Source of the DNA: Hordeum vulgare subsp. vulgare
Taxonomy: Eukaryota > Streptophyta > Magnoliopsida > Poales > Poaceae
Direction of reading: 5' to 3'
DNA: 64,000 nt
Assembly: GCF_904849725.1 (NCBI RefSeq)
Contig: NC_058519.1
Span: 538,540,316 to 538,604,315 of the forward strand
Shown: piece after piece, positions 10,471 to 20,989 of the stretch
Numbering within the stretch: position 1 is the stretch's first letter
Layout: every line of letters begins with the position of its first letter
Notes under the pieces: model-generated
Database searches by the model: none
Told to the model about the DNA's origin: nothing
The model's input: only the letters and a program-made list of their open reading frames with translations
Translations under genes and position numbers: made by a program

Positions 10471-13400
10471 CTTGCGCTATAGCTCTACTGTTTTTATATG
10501 TTCCTAGAGAAAATTTAGTTGAAAATTGATAGTAGCAACCTTTGCAGACTGAGTCTGTAAAACCGAGGATTGTCCTCGTTGCTACGCAGAAGGCTTATGT
10601 CCTTAATGCACCACTCGGTGTGCTGCACCTCGAGCGTCGTCTGTGGATGCTATGAACATCCGACATACACGTTACTGATGACTACACGATAGTTCAGTGC
10701 AAGATACTTGATGGCTTAGAAGCAAGGCGCCGAAAACGTTGTAAAACGTCACGGAACATAAGTGATGTTCCGAAGAGATGAAATTGTGATTTCATGCTTG
10801 TGCCCTTGTTAAGAGGTACGAGACCTCCAAACAAGATTCTTTGTCCACAAAGTAAAGGAGAAAAGCTCAATCGTTGAGCGTGTGCTCAGATTGTCTGAGT
10901 ACGACAATCGCTTGAATCAAGTGGGAGTTAATCTTCCAGATGAGATAGTGATGGTTCTCCAAAGTCACTGCCACCAAGCTATGAGAGCTTCGTGATGAAC
11001 TATAACATATCAAGGATAGATACTATGATCTTTTGAGTGATTCGCGATGTTTGACACTGCGAAAGTAGAAATCAAGAAGGAGCATCAATAGTTGATGGTT
11101 AGTAAAACCACTAAGTTTCAAGAAAGGCAAGGGCTAGAAGGGATACTTCGTGAAACGGCAAAACAGTTGCTGCACTAATGAAGAGACCCAAGATTAAACC
11201 CAAACCCGAGACTAAGTGCTTCTGTAATAAGGGGAACAGTCACTGAGGCGGAGCAACTCTAGATACTTGGTGGATAAGAAGGCTGGCAAAAGTCGAGAGA
11301 AGTATATATGTGATATACATAATGTTGATGTGTACTTTACTAGTACTCCTAGTAGCACGAGGGTATTGGATACCGGTTCGGTTGCTAAGTGATTAGTAAC
11401 GCGAAATAAAAGCTACGGCATAAACGGAGACTAGCTAAAGGCGAGGTGACGATACGTGTTGGAAGTGTTTCCAAGGTTGATATAATCAAACGTCGCACGC
11501 TCCCTCTACCATCGGGATTGGTGTTGAACCTAAATAATTGTTATTTGGTGTTTGCGTTAAGCGTGAACATGATTGGATCGTGTTTATTGCAATACGATTA
11601 TTCATTCAAAGAGAATAATGGTTACTCTATTTGCTTGAATGATCACCTTCAATGGTTTATTGAATCTCGATTGTAGTGTTACACATTGGTGCCAAAAGAT
11701 ACGAGTTAATAATGATAGTACCACTTACTTGTGGCACTGCCGCTTGAGTCATGTTAGTATAAATTGCATGAAGAGGCTCCATGCTGATGGATCTTTGTAC
11801 TCACCTGATTTCGAATCACTAGTGACATGCAAATCATACCACATGAGCAAGGCCTTGTTTTCATTGAGATGAAATAAGATAGTAACTTGTTGGAAGTGAT
11901 ACATTTTGATGTATGCCGTCCAATGGGTGCTGAGGCACGCAGTGGATATCATTATGTTCTTACTTCACTGACGATTTGAGTAGATACTAGAGTATTTACT
12001 TAATGAATCACAAGTCTGAAATATTGAAAAGTTCAATTCTGTTTCAGAGTGAAGTTCGTCGTAACAAGAGGATAAACTGTCTACGATATGATCATAGAAA
12101 TGAATATCTGAGTTACGAGTTTTGGTACGCAGTTAAGACAATGTGGAAGTTGTTTCGCAGTTCATGCCACCTGGAACATCATAGTGTGATGATGTGTCTG
12201 AACATCATAGCCACGCACTATTTGGTATGATGCATACTATGATGTCTCTTATCGAATTACCACTATCGTTTATGGGTTATGCATTAGAGACAACCACACT
12301 CACTTTAAATAGGGCACCGCGTATTTCCGTTGAGATGACACAGTATAGACTGAGGTTTAGAGAAATCTAAACTGTCGTTTCTTAAAAGTTTGGGGTTTCG
12401 ACACTTATGTGAAAAAGTTTCAGTCTGATAAGCTCGAACCCAAAGCGGATAAATGCATCTTCATAGGATATCCAAAACAGTTGGGTACATCTCCTATCTC
12501 AGATCCGAAAGCAAAGTGTTTGTTTCTAGAAACGGATCCTTTCTCGAGGAAAGGTTTCTCTCGAAAGAATTGAGTGGGAGGGTAGTAGAACTTGATGAGG
12601 TTATTGAACCATCACTTCAACCAGTGTGTAGCAGGGCGCAGGAAGTTGTTCATGTGGCGCCTACACCAATTGAAGTGGAAGCTGATGATGATGATCATTG
12701 AGCTTCGAATCAAGTTACTACAAACCTCGTAGGTCGACAAGGTCGCGTACTGCTGCAGAGTAGTATGGTAACCCTGTCTTGGAGGTCATGTTGTTGAGCA
12801 ACAGTGAACCTACGAGTTATGGAGAAAGCGATGGTGGGCCCGGATTCCGACAAATGGCTGGAAGCCATGAAATCCGAGAGAGGATCCATGTATGAAACCA
12901 AAGTGTAGACTTTGGAAGAACTACTTGATGGTCATAGGACTATTGAGTAAAGATGGATCTTTAAAAGAAGACAGACGATGATGGTGATAAGTCACTATTA
13001 AGAAAAGCTCGACTTGATCAAACAGTTGACTATGATGAGACTTTCTCACTCGTAGCGTTTCTAAAGGTCTGTTAGAATTATGTTAGTTGTTGATGCATTA
13101 TTTATGAAATATTGCACGTAGGATGTCAAAACATTGTTTCCTCGACGGTTTCCTTGAGCAAACATTGTATGTGATACAACCAGAAGGTTTTGTCGATCCT
13201 AAAGATACTAGCAAGTATGCAAGCTCCAGTGATCCTTCAATGGACTGGTGCAAGCATCTCGGAGTTGGAATATACACTTTGATGAGATGATCAAGGATTT
13301 TGGGTTTGTACAAGGTTTATGAGAAACTTGTATTTCCAAAGAAGTGAGTGGGAGCACTATAGAATTTCTGATAGGTATATGTGGTTGACATATTGTGGAT

Positions 13401-14150
13401 CAGAAGTAATGTAGAATTTCTGTAAAGCATACAAGGTTGTTTTGAAAGAAGTTTTCAAAGGAGTACCTGGATTACGCTACTTGAACGTTGAGCATCAAAG
13501 ATCTATGGAGATAGATCAAAAAGCGCTTAATGGAAGTTTCAACAAGATGCATGCCTTGACAAGTTTTTGAAAGGAGTTCAAAATAGATCAGCAAAGAAGG
13601 AGTTCTTGGTTGCGTTGTGAGGTGTGAATTTGAGTAAGACTCAAAACCCGACCCCGGCAGAATAAAGAAAATAGACGAAGGTCGTCTTCTATGCCTTAGC
13701 CGTAGAATCTAAAGTATGCCATGCTATGTACCGCACCTGATGTGTGCCTTGACTCAAAGTATGTTGAGAGGTACAGAGAGTGATCCATGATTGAATCACT
13801 AGCAGCGGTCAAAATTTATCCTTAGTAACTAATGGACTAAGGAATTTTTCTTGATTATGGAGGTGGTTGAAGAGTTCGTCGTAAAGGGTTACGTCGATGT
13901 AAGCTTTGACACTAGTCCTAATAATTATGTGTAGTGAAACGGATTCGTATAGTAGAGTAGATATTTGGAGCATTTCCGAATAGCATGTAGTAGCAGCATC
14001 TATAAGATGACATAAAGATTTGTAAAGAACGCACGGATCTGAAAGTTTCAGAACCGTTGACTAAAACCTCTCTCACGAGCAAGACGTGATCAGACCCCAT
14101 AACTATATGGGTGTTGGATTCGTTGGAATCACATGGTGATGTGAACTAGA
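10470..14150 (+). pseudogene. gag-pol remnant of Copia H, heavily disrupted
   Basis: Fragments of the Copia polyprotein appear in order in changing frames. A gag trace lies near 10,500-11,000, a protease/pre-integrase piece at 11,446-11,690 (LPSGLVLNLNNCYLV), an integrase zinc-finger remnant at 11,690-11,870 (LWHCRLSHVSINCMK), integrase core traces to about 12,250, and an inter-domain piece at 12,453-12,701. Weak reverse transcriptase and RNase H traces continue to about 14,100. Domain order matches element G, but stops and frameshifts occur every 100-250 bases. The catalytic YVDD and DTG motifs are not preserved. No functional product is possible. Confidence 0.85.
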
Positions 14151-14164
14151 TTATTGACTCTAGT

Positions 14165-14177
14165 GCAAGTGGGAGAC
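14165..14177 (+). other. Polypurine tract of Copia H
   Basis: GCAAGTGGGAGAC lies directly before the 3' LTR start at 14,178. Element G has the same motif beside its 3' LTR. Its preservation contrasts with the ruined coding region, as expected if cis signals stayed under selection. Confidence 0.85.
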
Positions 14178-15996
14178 TGTTGGAAATATTCCCTAGAGGC
14201 AATAATAAATTAGTTATTATTATATTTATTAGTTCATGATAATCGTTTATTATCCATGCTATAATTGTATTGATTGGAAACACAATACTTGTGTGGATAC
14301 ATAGACAAAACACTGTCCCTAGTAAGCCTCTAGTTGACTAGCTCGTTGTTCAAAGATGGTCAAGGTTTCCTGGCCATAGGCAAGTGTTGTCACTTGATAA
14401 CGGGATCACATCATTAGGAGAATCATGTGATGGACTAGACCCAAACTAATAGACGTAGCATGTTGATCGTGTTATTTTGTTGCTACTGTTTTCTGCGTGT
14501 CAAGTATTTATTCCTATGACCATGAGATCATATAACTCACTGACACCGGAGGAATGCTTTGTGTGTATCAAACGTCGCAACGTAACTGGGTGACTATAAA
14601 GATGCTCTACAGGTATCTCCGAAGGTGTTAGTTGAGTTAGTATGGATCAAGACTGGGATTTGTCACTCCGTATGACGGAGAGGTATCTCGGGGCCCACTC
14701 GGTAATACAACATCACACACAAGCCTTGCAAGCAATGTAACTTAGTGTAAGTTGCGGGATCTTGTATTACGGAATGAATAAAGAGACTTGCCGGTAAACG
14801 AGATTGAAATAGGTATACGGATACTGACGATCGAATCTCGGGCGAGTAACATACCGAAGGACAAAGGGAATGACATACGGGATTATACGAATCCTTGGCA
14901 CTGAGGTTCAAACGATAAGATCTTCGTAGAATATGTAGGATCCAATATGGGCATCCAGGTCCCGCTATTTGATATTGGCCGAGGAGTCTCTCGGGTCATG
15001 TCTACATAGTTCTCGAACCCGCAGGGTCTGCACACTTAAGGTTAGACGTTGTTTTATGCGTATTTGAGTTATATGGTTGGTTACCGAATGTTGTTCGGAG
15101 TCCCGGATGAGATCACGGACGTCACGAGGGTTTACGGAATGGTCCGGAAACGAAGATTGATATATAGGATGACCTCATTTGATTACCGGAAGGTTTTCGG
15201 AGTTACCGGGAATGTACCGGGAATGACGAATGGGTTCCGGGAGTTCACCGGGGGGGGGGGCAACCCACCCCGGGGAAGCCCATAGGCTTTGGGGAGACAC
15301 ACCAGCCCTTGGTGGGCTGGTGGGACAGCCCCAAAGGGGCCTATGCGCCAAGAGAAAGAAAATCAAAGGAAAAGAAAAAAAAGAGGGAAGAAGTGGGAAG
15401 GGAGGGGGACTCCTCCCACCAAACCAAGTCCAACTCGGTTTGGGGGGGGAGTCCTCCCCCCCTTGGCTCGGCCGACCCCTTGGGAGTCCCTTGGACCCCA
15501 AGGCAAGGTCCCCTCCCTCCTCCTATATATATGGGGCTTTTAGGGAAGATTTGAGACGACTTTCTCACGGCTGCCCGACCACATACCTCCATAGTTTTTC
15601 CTCTAGATCGCGTTTCTGCGGAGCTCGGGCGGAGCCCTGCTGAGACGAGATCATCACCAACCTCCGGAGCGCCGTCACGCTGCCGGAGAACTCTTCTACC
15701 TCTCTGTCTCTCTTGCTGGATCAAGAAGGCCGAGATCATCGTCGAGCTGTACGTGTGCTGAACGCGGAGGTGCCGTCCGTTCGGTACTAGATCGTGGGAC
15801 TGATCGCGGGATTGTTCGCGGGGCGGATCGAGGGACGTGAGGACGTTCCACTACATTAACCGCGTTCTCTAACGCTTCTGCTGTATGATCTACAAGGGTA
15901 CGTAGATCACTCATCCCCTCTCGTAGATGGACATCACCATGATAGGTCTTTGTGCGCGTAGGAAAATTTTTGTTTCCCATGCGGCGTTTCCCAACA
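14178..15996 (+). repeat. 3' LTR of Copia H
   Basis: Begins TGTTGGAAATATTCCC and ends GTTTCCCAACA, followed by the target duplication CCGGG. It is nearly identical to the 5' LTR. TATATATA is preserved near 15,526. Differences are scattered single substitutions and changes in homopolymer length. Confidence 0.92.
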
Positions 15997-18016
15997 CCGG
16001 GGTCACATGATGTTCACTAGTGATGTCTCTCTCCCAAAAGACAATAAACAACTATGCTTGGGTAAAGAAATTACAGCTGGGCAATTGGCAGAATTATGAA
16101 CGCCCGCAATGCTAATTATGCTACTTGATAGTTAGAGGTTCAATAGTAATGGGCAGTACGCCAAGACAAGTAGACCGTCTATTCATCAACATCTACTTAC
16201 TGATCATACACCTTGAGATATCTATCCAGAACATCTCGCCGGTATTAAGTTGCGAGCCCCACCCAAAGTGTAAACACAAAGCAACAGACAACTGCACTAA
16301 CGAACTATGTGTAAGGTGAACAATCCTTGCAACCGTGGTCACAAGCACCTCTGTTTTCTTCCTGGTGGCAATAACACATCCCCTAGTCTCATGTTTCTGT
16401 CACTCAAGCTAGACATCGAGGGGCATGAACCCACAATCATGCATACCGCTCCCTCTTGGAGTTACGATCTACTACTCGGCCAAAGCAATAAATAGCAACG
16501 GAGAACATGCATGATCACTAAGGAACATAATATAAAAGGATAATCAAATATATAACTCATACCAATCTGAACATAATCTCATAATCCATCGGATCCCAAC
16601 AAACCGAGCATAGCAATAGTAAGAGAATTACATAGATGCCTTGATCATGTAGGGCAACTCATAAGGACTAACCATTGAAGCACAAGATTGGAGAGAAGAC
16701 ATCACATAGCTACTGGTCATGGACCCATGGTCCAAGGAGGACTACTCACGGTACGTCCGGGAAGCGTCCATGGCGGTGGAGAAGCTCCCGGAGGTCAATC
16801 CTCCCTCCGGCAGGGTGCCAGGAAGAGGTCTCCTCACGCTCCCGATCTCGGAGGCGCTGCGGTGGCGGAACGATGAAGAAATTCGCGATTCTGGATGTTA
16901 TGGAAGGGTTTTCTCTCGGAGGACTAAGTATGGGCCAAAGGAGGGCACCGTAGGAGGTGGGACCCACCCAGGCGGCCTCTTGGCATGGCCTAGGGCCAGG
17001 CCGCACCCACAGGTCGCCTGGGAGGCCCGTGGCCCCCCTCTGGCCCATCTTCGATGATCTGGAAGCTTCCGTTACGCTGATTTTTTATATATTTTTCTTG
17101 GAATTTTTCGGGCTTCGGAAAATTGGGTAAAAGCCCCCGCAAAATAGACATCAGCAGACAGAAACTGGCACTGGGTGCACTGAGTTAGTAGGTTAGTCCA
17201 AATATGTGTAAAATGATATAAAAGTGTAACAAAACATATAACAATGTCACCCAAAAGATCATGGAACAAGCAGAAATTATAGATATGTTTGGGACATATC
17301 AACGGACAAGTCTCTTTACTCGTTCCGTAATACAAGATCCCGTGACTAACTCCTTAGTCACATTGCTTGCAAGGCTTGATGTGATGTTGTATTACCGAGT
17401 GGGCACCGAGATACCTCTTCATCGCACGGAGTGACAAATCCTAGTCTTGATCCATGCCAACCCAACAGACACCTTCGGAGATACCTGTAGAGCACCTTTA
17501 TAGTCACTCAGTTACACTGCAACGTTTGATACACACAAGGTATTCCTGTGGTGTCCGGGAGTTGCATGATCTCATTGTCATAGGAACAGATACATTGACA
17601 TGCAGAAAACAGTAGCAATAAAGTGACACGATCATATGCTACGTTTATAGTTTGGATCTTGTCCATCACATCATTCTCCTAATGATGTGATCCCGTTATC
17701 AAGTGAAAACACTTGTCTATGGCCAGGAAACCTTGACCATCTTTGATCAATGAGCTAGTCAACTAGAGGCTCATTAGGGACAGTGTGTTGTCTGTCTATC
17801 CACACATGTATTTGAGTTTCCAATCAATACAATTATAGCATGGATAATAAACGGTTATCATGAATAAAGAAATATAATAATAACCAATTTTTTATTGCCT
17901 CTAGGGCATATTTCCAATAGTATTGTCGTTTGCTTTGAGACATGCTAAGTCTAGGCATGTTTAGTACATGCAACTACATTTGTTTGGTAATAATGTATGT
18001 ACCGATACATATTGAG

Positions 18017-18143
18017 TTGAGACTCTGTTTGATAGCCTACATTAGGCGAAACATGTTGTGTTGAGACTGTGTTTGGTAGTCTGGATTAGGCAAGACATGT
18101 TGTGTCGAGACTGTGTTTGGTAGTTTGTATCTTAGGTAAACTA
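18017..18143 (+). repeat. 44-bp tandem repeat, about 2.8 copies
   Basis: Units start at 18,017, 18,061 and 18,105, each beginning TTGAGACTSTGTTTG or TCGAGACTGTGTTTG and containing a TAGGC/TTAGGT element and ACATGTTGTG. The first two units differ at about six positions; the third degenerates after 30 bases. Confidence 0.8.
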
Positions 18144-18369
18144 CACAAACGAAGCTTTTGGCGAAAATAAAGTATTGAAATGACATTTTGATACTTCACT
18201 AGGCAGTTCGAGCAATAAAACTCATTTAAACATAATCTCAACAATGATAAATTTTTACGTGTATATGTAAATATGAAGGAAAAAAAATCCAACAATTAAC
18301 ACAAAATTAGAGAAATAAATCATCTTTGTAAATCATCATAAAATGAGCTAGTGCATAACTAGATTCATA

Positions 18370-18482
18370 CTCCCTCCGTTTGTAAATACTTGTCTCGTAA
18401 ATGAATGGAAAAGGGTATATCTAAAACTAAAATATGTCTAGATACATTTATTTCTATGACAAGTATTTGCGGACCAAGGGAG
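18370..18482. mobile_element. Stowaway MITE (113 bp)
   Basis: Terminal inverted repeats CTCCCTCCGTTTG and its partner ending CCAAGGGAG flank a short element with the internal inverted segment AATACTTGTC/GACAAGTATT. TA duplications lie at 18,368-18,369 and 18,483-18,484. CTCCCTCCGT termini and TA target sites define Stowaway, the non-autonomous Tc1/Mariner group abundant in grasses. The whole element can fold into a hairpin. It has no coding capacity. Confidence 0.92.
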
Positions 18483-19345
18483 TATTAGATAATACATGAA
18501 AATCATAATTTATAGTAGTGCACCACTAGATTCATATTACATAAGACATAAAAAACCATAATTTCTAATATCGCATCACTAAATTCATTACATGGCCTCA
18601 TTCGAAATTTACTTTATAACATGAATTAAATAAGGGATAGTATCAACAAGCACCAACTAACATGAAATCAAAGAATATCAAGATTGGCTTTTAATATATG
18701 CTTGAACGATGTTTGACGAACTTTATCATCCATCTTCACAAAGTTAAGGTCTTTTGCCTTATGTTTTGCAAGATAATCTGAAATAGACAACTACTCTTTA
18801 AGAGTAAAAACAACAATGGTCCATGAGAGTCTTGTACAAGTCAGGGTGTGTTTTAGCATGTCAAGTGTTGTTGATGGTAGTTTCAATCTCATCCACATCA
18901 TCAGTTAGGCTGCTACACTGGATTGAGTTTTCCATAGTCAAACTCGATACCCCATTTCTCTTCTTATTTGAAGTAGGTGACCCACAAGGAATTAGCAGTA
19001 CGAAGTACAAAGTTAGACCCACAAGGAACATGTTCCAGTACCTCATCAGTTGTTCCTTGTCCACACATGAAATTGGGTTTATCTCTGTAGTCCACAACAA
19101 TATGCTTTCCGAGTGGCACACCGGTAGCCATTGCATAACTCTCGGTGGCAAGCTTATTAGCAAATTAAAGTTTTATATAGTTGTAGTTATCAAAGAGTGT
19201 ATTAAGCAATTCATCCTCTTTTGGATGATCCCGCGACATAATTTGAACACAAGTATTTAACTGAGATGTCATTTCAGTAACGAGGCATCATCATATAACC
19301 AAAAGTAATTCATTCCAACATCAATTCACCAAAAGTAATTGACTA

Positions 19346-19448
19346 CAACATCATTTCAGCTATAAAACATCACCAAGTAACTAATTCCAACATCATTTCA
19401 GCTATAAAAATCACAAAGTAACTAATTTCAACATCGTTTCAGCAATAA
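19346..19448 (+). repeat. 42-bp tandem repeat, about 2.5 copies, with degenerate flanks
   Basis: Units beginning CAACATCATTTCAGCTATAA start at 19,346, 19,388 and 19,429. Upstream sequence from about 19,265 contains weaker copies (CATTTCAG, CCAAAAGTAATT). Confidence 0.75.
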
Positions 19449-20279
19449 GGGCAACTCCAATGCACGCACGCGTTTGTTTGGGGGTGGCAATGGTGCGGCG
19501 TCCGCTTGAATTTCTGGATGTGCCGGTGTCTGCCCAATGCGTGGCTACATCTCATGTGCATACACTTTTTTCACCATATTTCTTATTATTTTCATCAATG
19601 ATTTTTTTGATACATTGGAGTTCATTCACCAAATCTTGACTAGAATAGAAAGAGCAAAGAAAACAAGAAACCACAATAAGACATTTTAAAAGATATCCAA
19701 CTTCCATAACTGCTCCCGCGAGCTATATTAGCATCTTCTAGACGTATTCATTGTTGATTTGTGGATTCTCGATCTTGCATGCTTCTTCCTTCCTCGAGTC
19801 TAAAGAATTAGACGTTGCTTCTTTGAATCTAGTTTTATTTCTATCCTCTATTCTAACAAGAAGTGCACAAACATCTATCAAATTTTGGCATGTCAATATA
19901 TCGATGTGTTCTTCTCAATACCAAAAATTGCATCCTTCCTACACAATAAAATTTTGAGTATAAGCAAAATACACCAAATCCGGAAGCACAACCGAAGCAA
20001 ACTAGCACATACCCCATTGTTTTTGCACTTGATGAACACCCATCTGGGATGTTCCGGTGTTGTAGACACCCGTTGCATGACCTTCCGTGGACAGTTGTCG
20101 CACTTGATGAGCGGCAACGGTGAGCCGACAAGCTTTTGGGACAGCACCGAGCCCGAACAACGATCGTCGGTGAACCGGCGATGTGGTAGATCCGACCAGC
20201 TATAGGTGGAGTTAATACATGCATGTGGCATCGTGGCGTTGCCAGGGCTGTGTTGTCCTTTACCCGGCTAGTCTATGGC

Positions 20280-20878
20280 ACGGAGAAACCTCCGACGATG
20301 GGGTCACCTACTAGTAGTAGGGTCATTGATCAAACATCCATGACCCACCTAGGGCCCCACATGGCCATTAAAGTCTCAAGACTACATATGCATTCAGATG
20401 CATACACCGGATCCACTCGGATCAATGGAGTCACTCGGACGTCTTCCCACTAGTCGGCCTACTACCAACACTCGGACAGAGAAGAGGCATGGATGATGTG
20501 GCAGATGCAATGGCCGAGAGACTTAACACCACACAAGAAGTGCAGTCATAGCCAGTGTCACCAGTAATATCCGTAGTTAGGACTATAGTTTCCAGTAATT
20601 CTCATAGTTATTTTCATTAAATGCCCTTGAAGCACCTCACTAATGGGGCATGGTGCACTCTATATAAGCCACCCTCGAGCTCCGTGACAAGGGTTCAACA
20701 CATGTGTAATCAGACACACCCACAGAAAAACACAAGCCTCCGAGCACGAGATGTAGGGTCTTTGCCTCTTCGAGAGGGGCATGGACTCGCTAAATTCGAG
20801 TGAAACACACGTGCGGTAGTTAGGCTCCGCCCCTCATTCGTACCCATACTATTCATTATCAGTCTCATTCCCTGGACA
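20280..20878 (+). repeat. LTR of Tat-like Gypsy element M (left edge approximate)
   Basis: The right boundary is set by the primer site at 20,881, and the LTR appears to end CCTGGACA. TATATAA at 20,661-20,667, preceded by GC-rich sequence, is a credible LTR promoter. The left edge cannot be fixed because no second LTR is in the window; 20,280 is an estimate. Gag of the same orientation follows. The element is oriented + and is cut at 23,067. Confidence 0.55.
20661..20667 (+). promoter_or_regulatory. Putative TATA box in LTR of element M
   Basis: TATATAA about 220 bases before the primer site, a normal spacing for a Gypsy LTR promoter with the transcript start near 20,695. Confidence 0.45.
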
Positions 20879-20880
20879 GT

Positions 20881-20898
20881 TGGCACCCATCATGGGGA
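20881..20898 (+). other. Primer binding site of element M, tRNA-Lys type
   Basis: TGGCACCCATCATGGGGA resembles the TGGCGCCCACCGTGGGG site used by many plant Tat-lineage Gypsy elements, with several CpG-type changes. It directly follows the LTR end. Confidence 0.6.
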
Positions 20899-20989
20899 TG
20901 CACATCTAGCGATTTTTGACGCACGTAGAGATTTACCCATCATCATGATGAACCTATGCGGAGAGATCCTATTCAATTCCCTCAGCTTC

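Larger units (their letters stand above)
7417..15996 (+). mobile_element. Copia element H, BARE1/Angela/WIS type, complete but with decayed coding region
   Basis: The element has two 1.8 kb LTRs (7,417-9,241 and 14,178-15,996), a degenerate primer site, a long leader, a ruined gag-pol region and a polypurine tract. It is flanked by the target duplication CCGGG (7,412-7,416 and 15,997-16,001). It inserted into solo LTR K. By eye the LTRs differ at roughly 25 positions in 1.82 kb plus homopolymer lengths, about 1-1.5%, whereas the coding region differs from that of element G by something like a quarter of positions and has many stops. It must have been non-autonomous when it inserted. Confidence 0.92.
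7061..17301 (-). repeat. Solo Gypsy LTR K (about 1,656 bp of its own), split by Copia H
   Basis: Own sequence is 7,061-7,416 plus 16,002-17,301. On the - strand it begins TGATATGTCCCAAACATATC and ends CATCATCA, with TG...CA termini. It is flanked by ACGGG (7,056-7,060) and ACGGA (17,302-17,306), a 5-bp target duplication with one change, and both flanks are adjacent parts of Copia LTR I. No internal region, primer site or polypurine tract is present, so it is a solo LTR left by LTR-LTR recombination. Small ORFs in its GC-rich part (16,675-17,057) have no recognisable features. Confidence 0.82.
6981..17919 (-). repeat. Truncated Copia (BARE/Angela-type) LTR I, split by solo LTR K
   Basis: Real pieces are about 6,981-7,060 and 17,307-17,919; everything between is a nested insertion. 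Read on the - strand it starts TATTGGAAATATGCCC (normally TGTTGG) at 17,919, covers roughly the first 700 bases of a BARE/Angela LTR, and stops abruptly next to the gag relic of element P. There is no polypurine tract outside 17,919, so this was a 5' LTR or a solo LTR. Its remaining 1.1 kb was lost in a deletion whose junction is at about 6,958-6,981. Confidence 0.8.
17920..20280. other. Low-copy-looking island between retrotransposons
   Basis: This 2.4 kb is AT-rich and shows no LTR, gag or pol similarity. It holds a 44-bp tandem repeat (18,017-18,143), a Stowaway MITE (18,370-18,482) and a 42-bp tandem repeat (19,346-19,448). ORFs of 100-145 codons at 18,823-19,260 (+) and 18,861-19,163 (-) overlap each other, have no recognisable domain and lack coding character; I do not call a gene. 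The sequence at about 19,445-19,530 (CAACTCCAATGCACGC) has the look of a degenerate DNA-transposon end, but I cannot find its partner. Confidence 0.5.

Noticed and set aside
18823..19260. 145-codon ORF in the low-copy island
   Set aside because: No domain or compositional support. It overlaps a 100-codon ORF on the other strand, has no promoter or splice evidence, and adjoins a tandem repeat.
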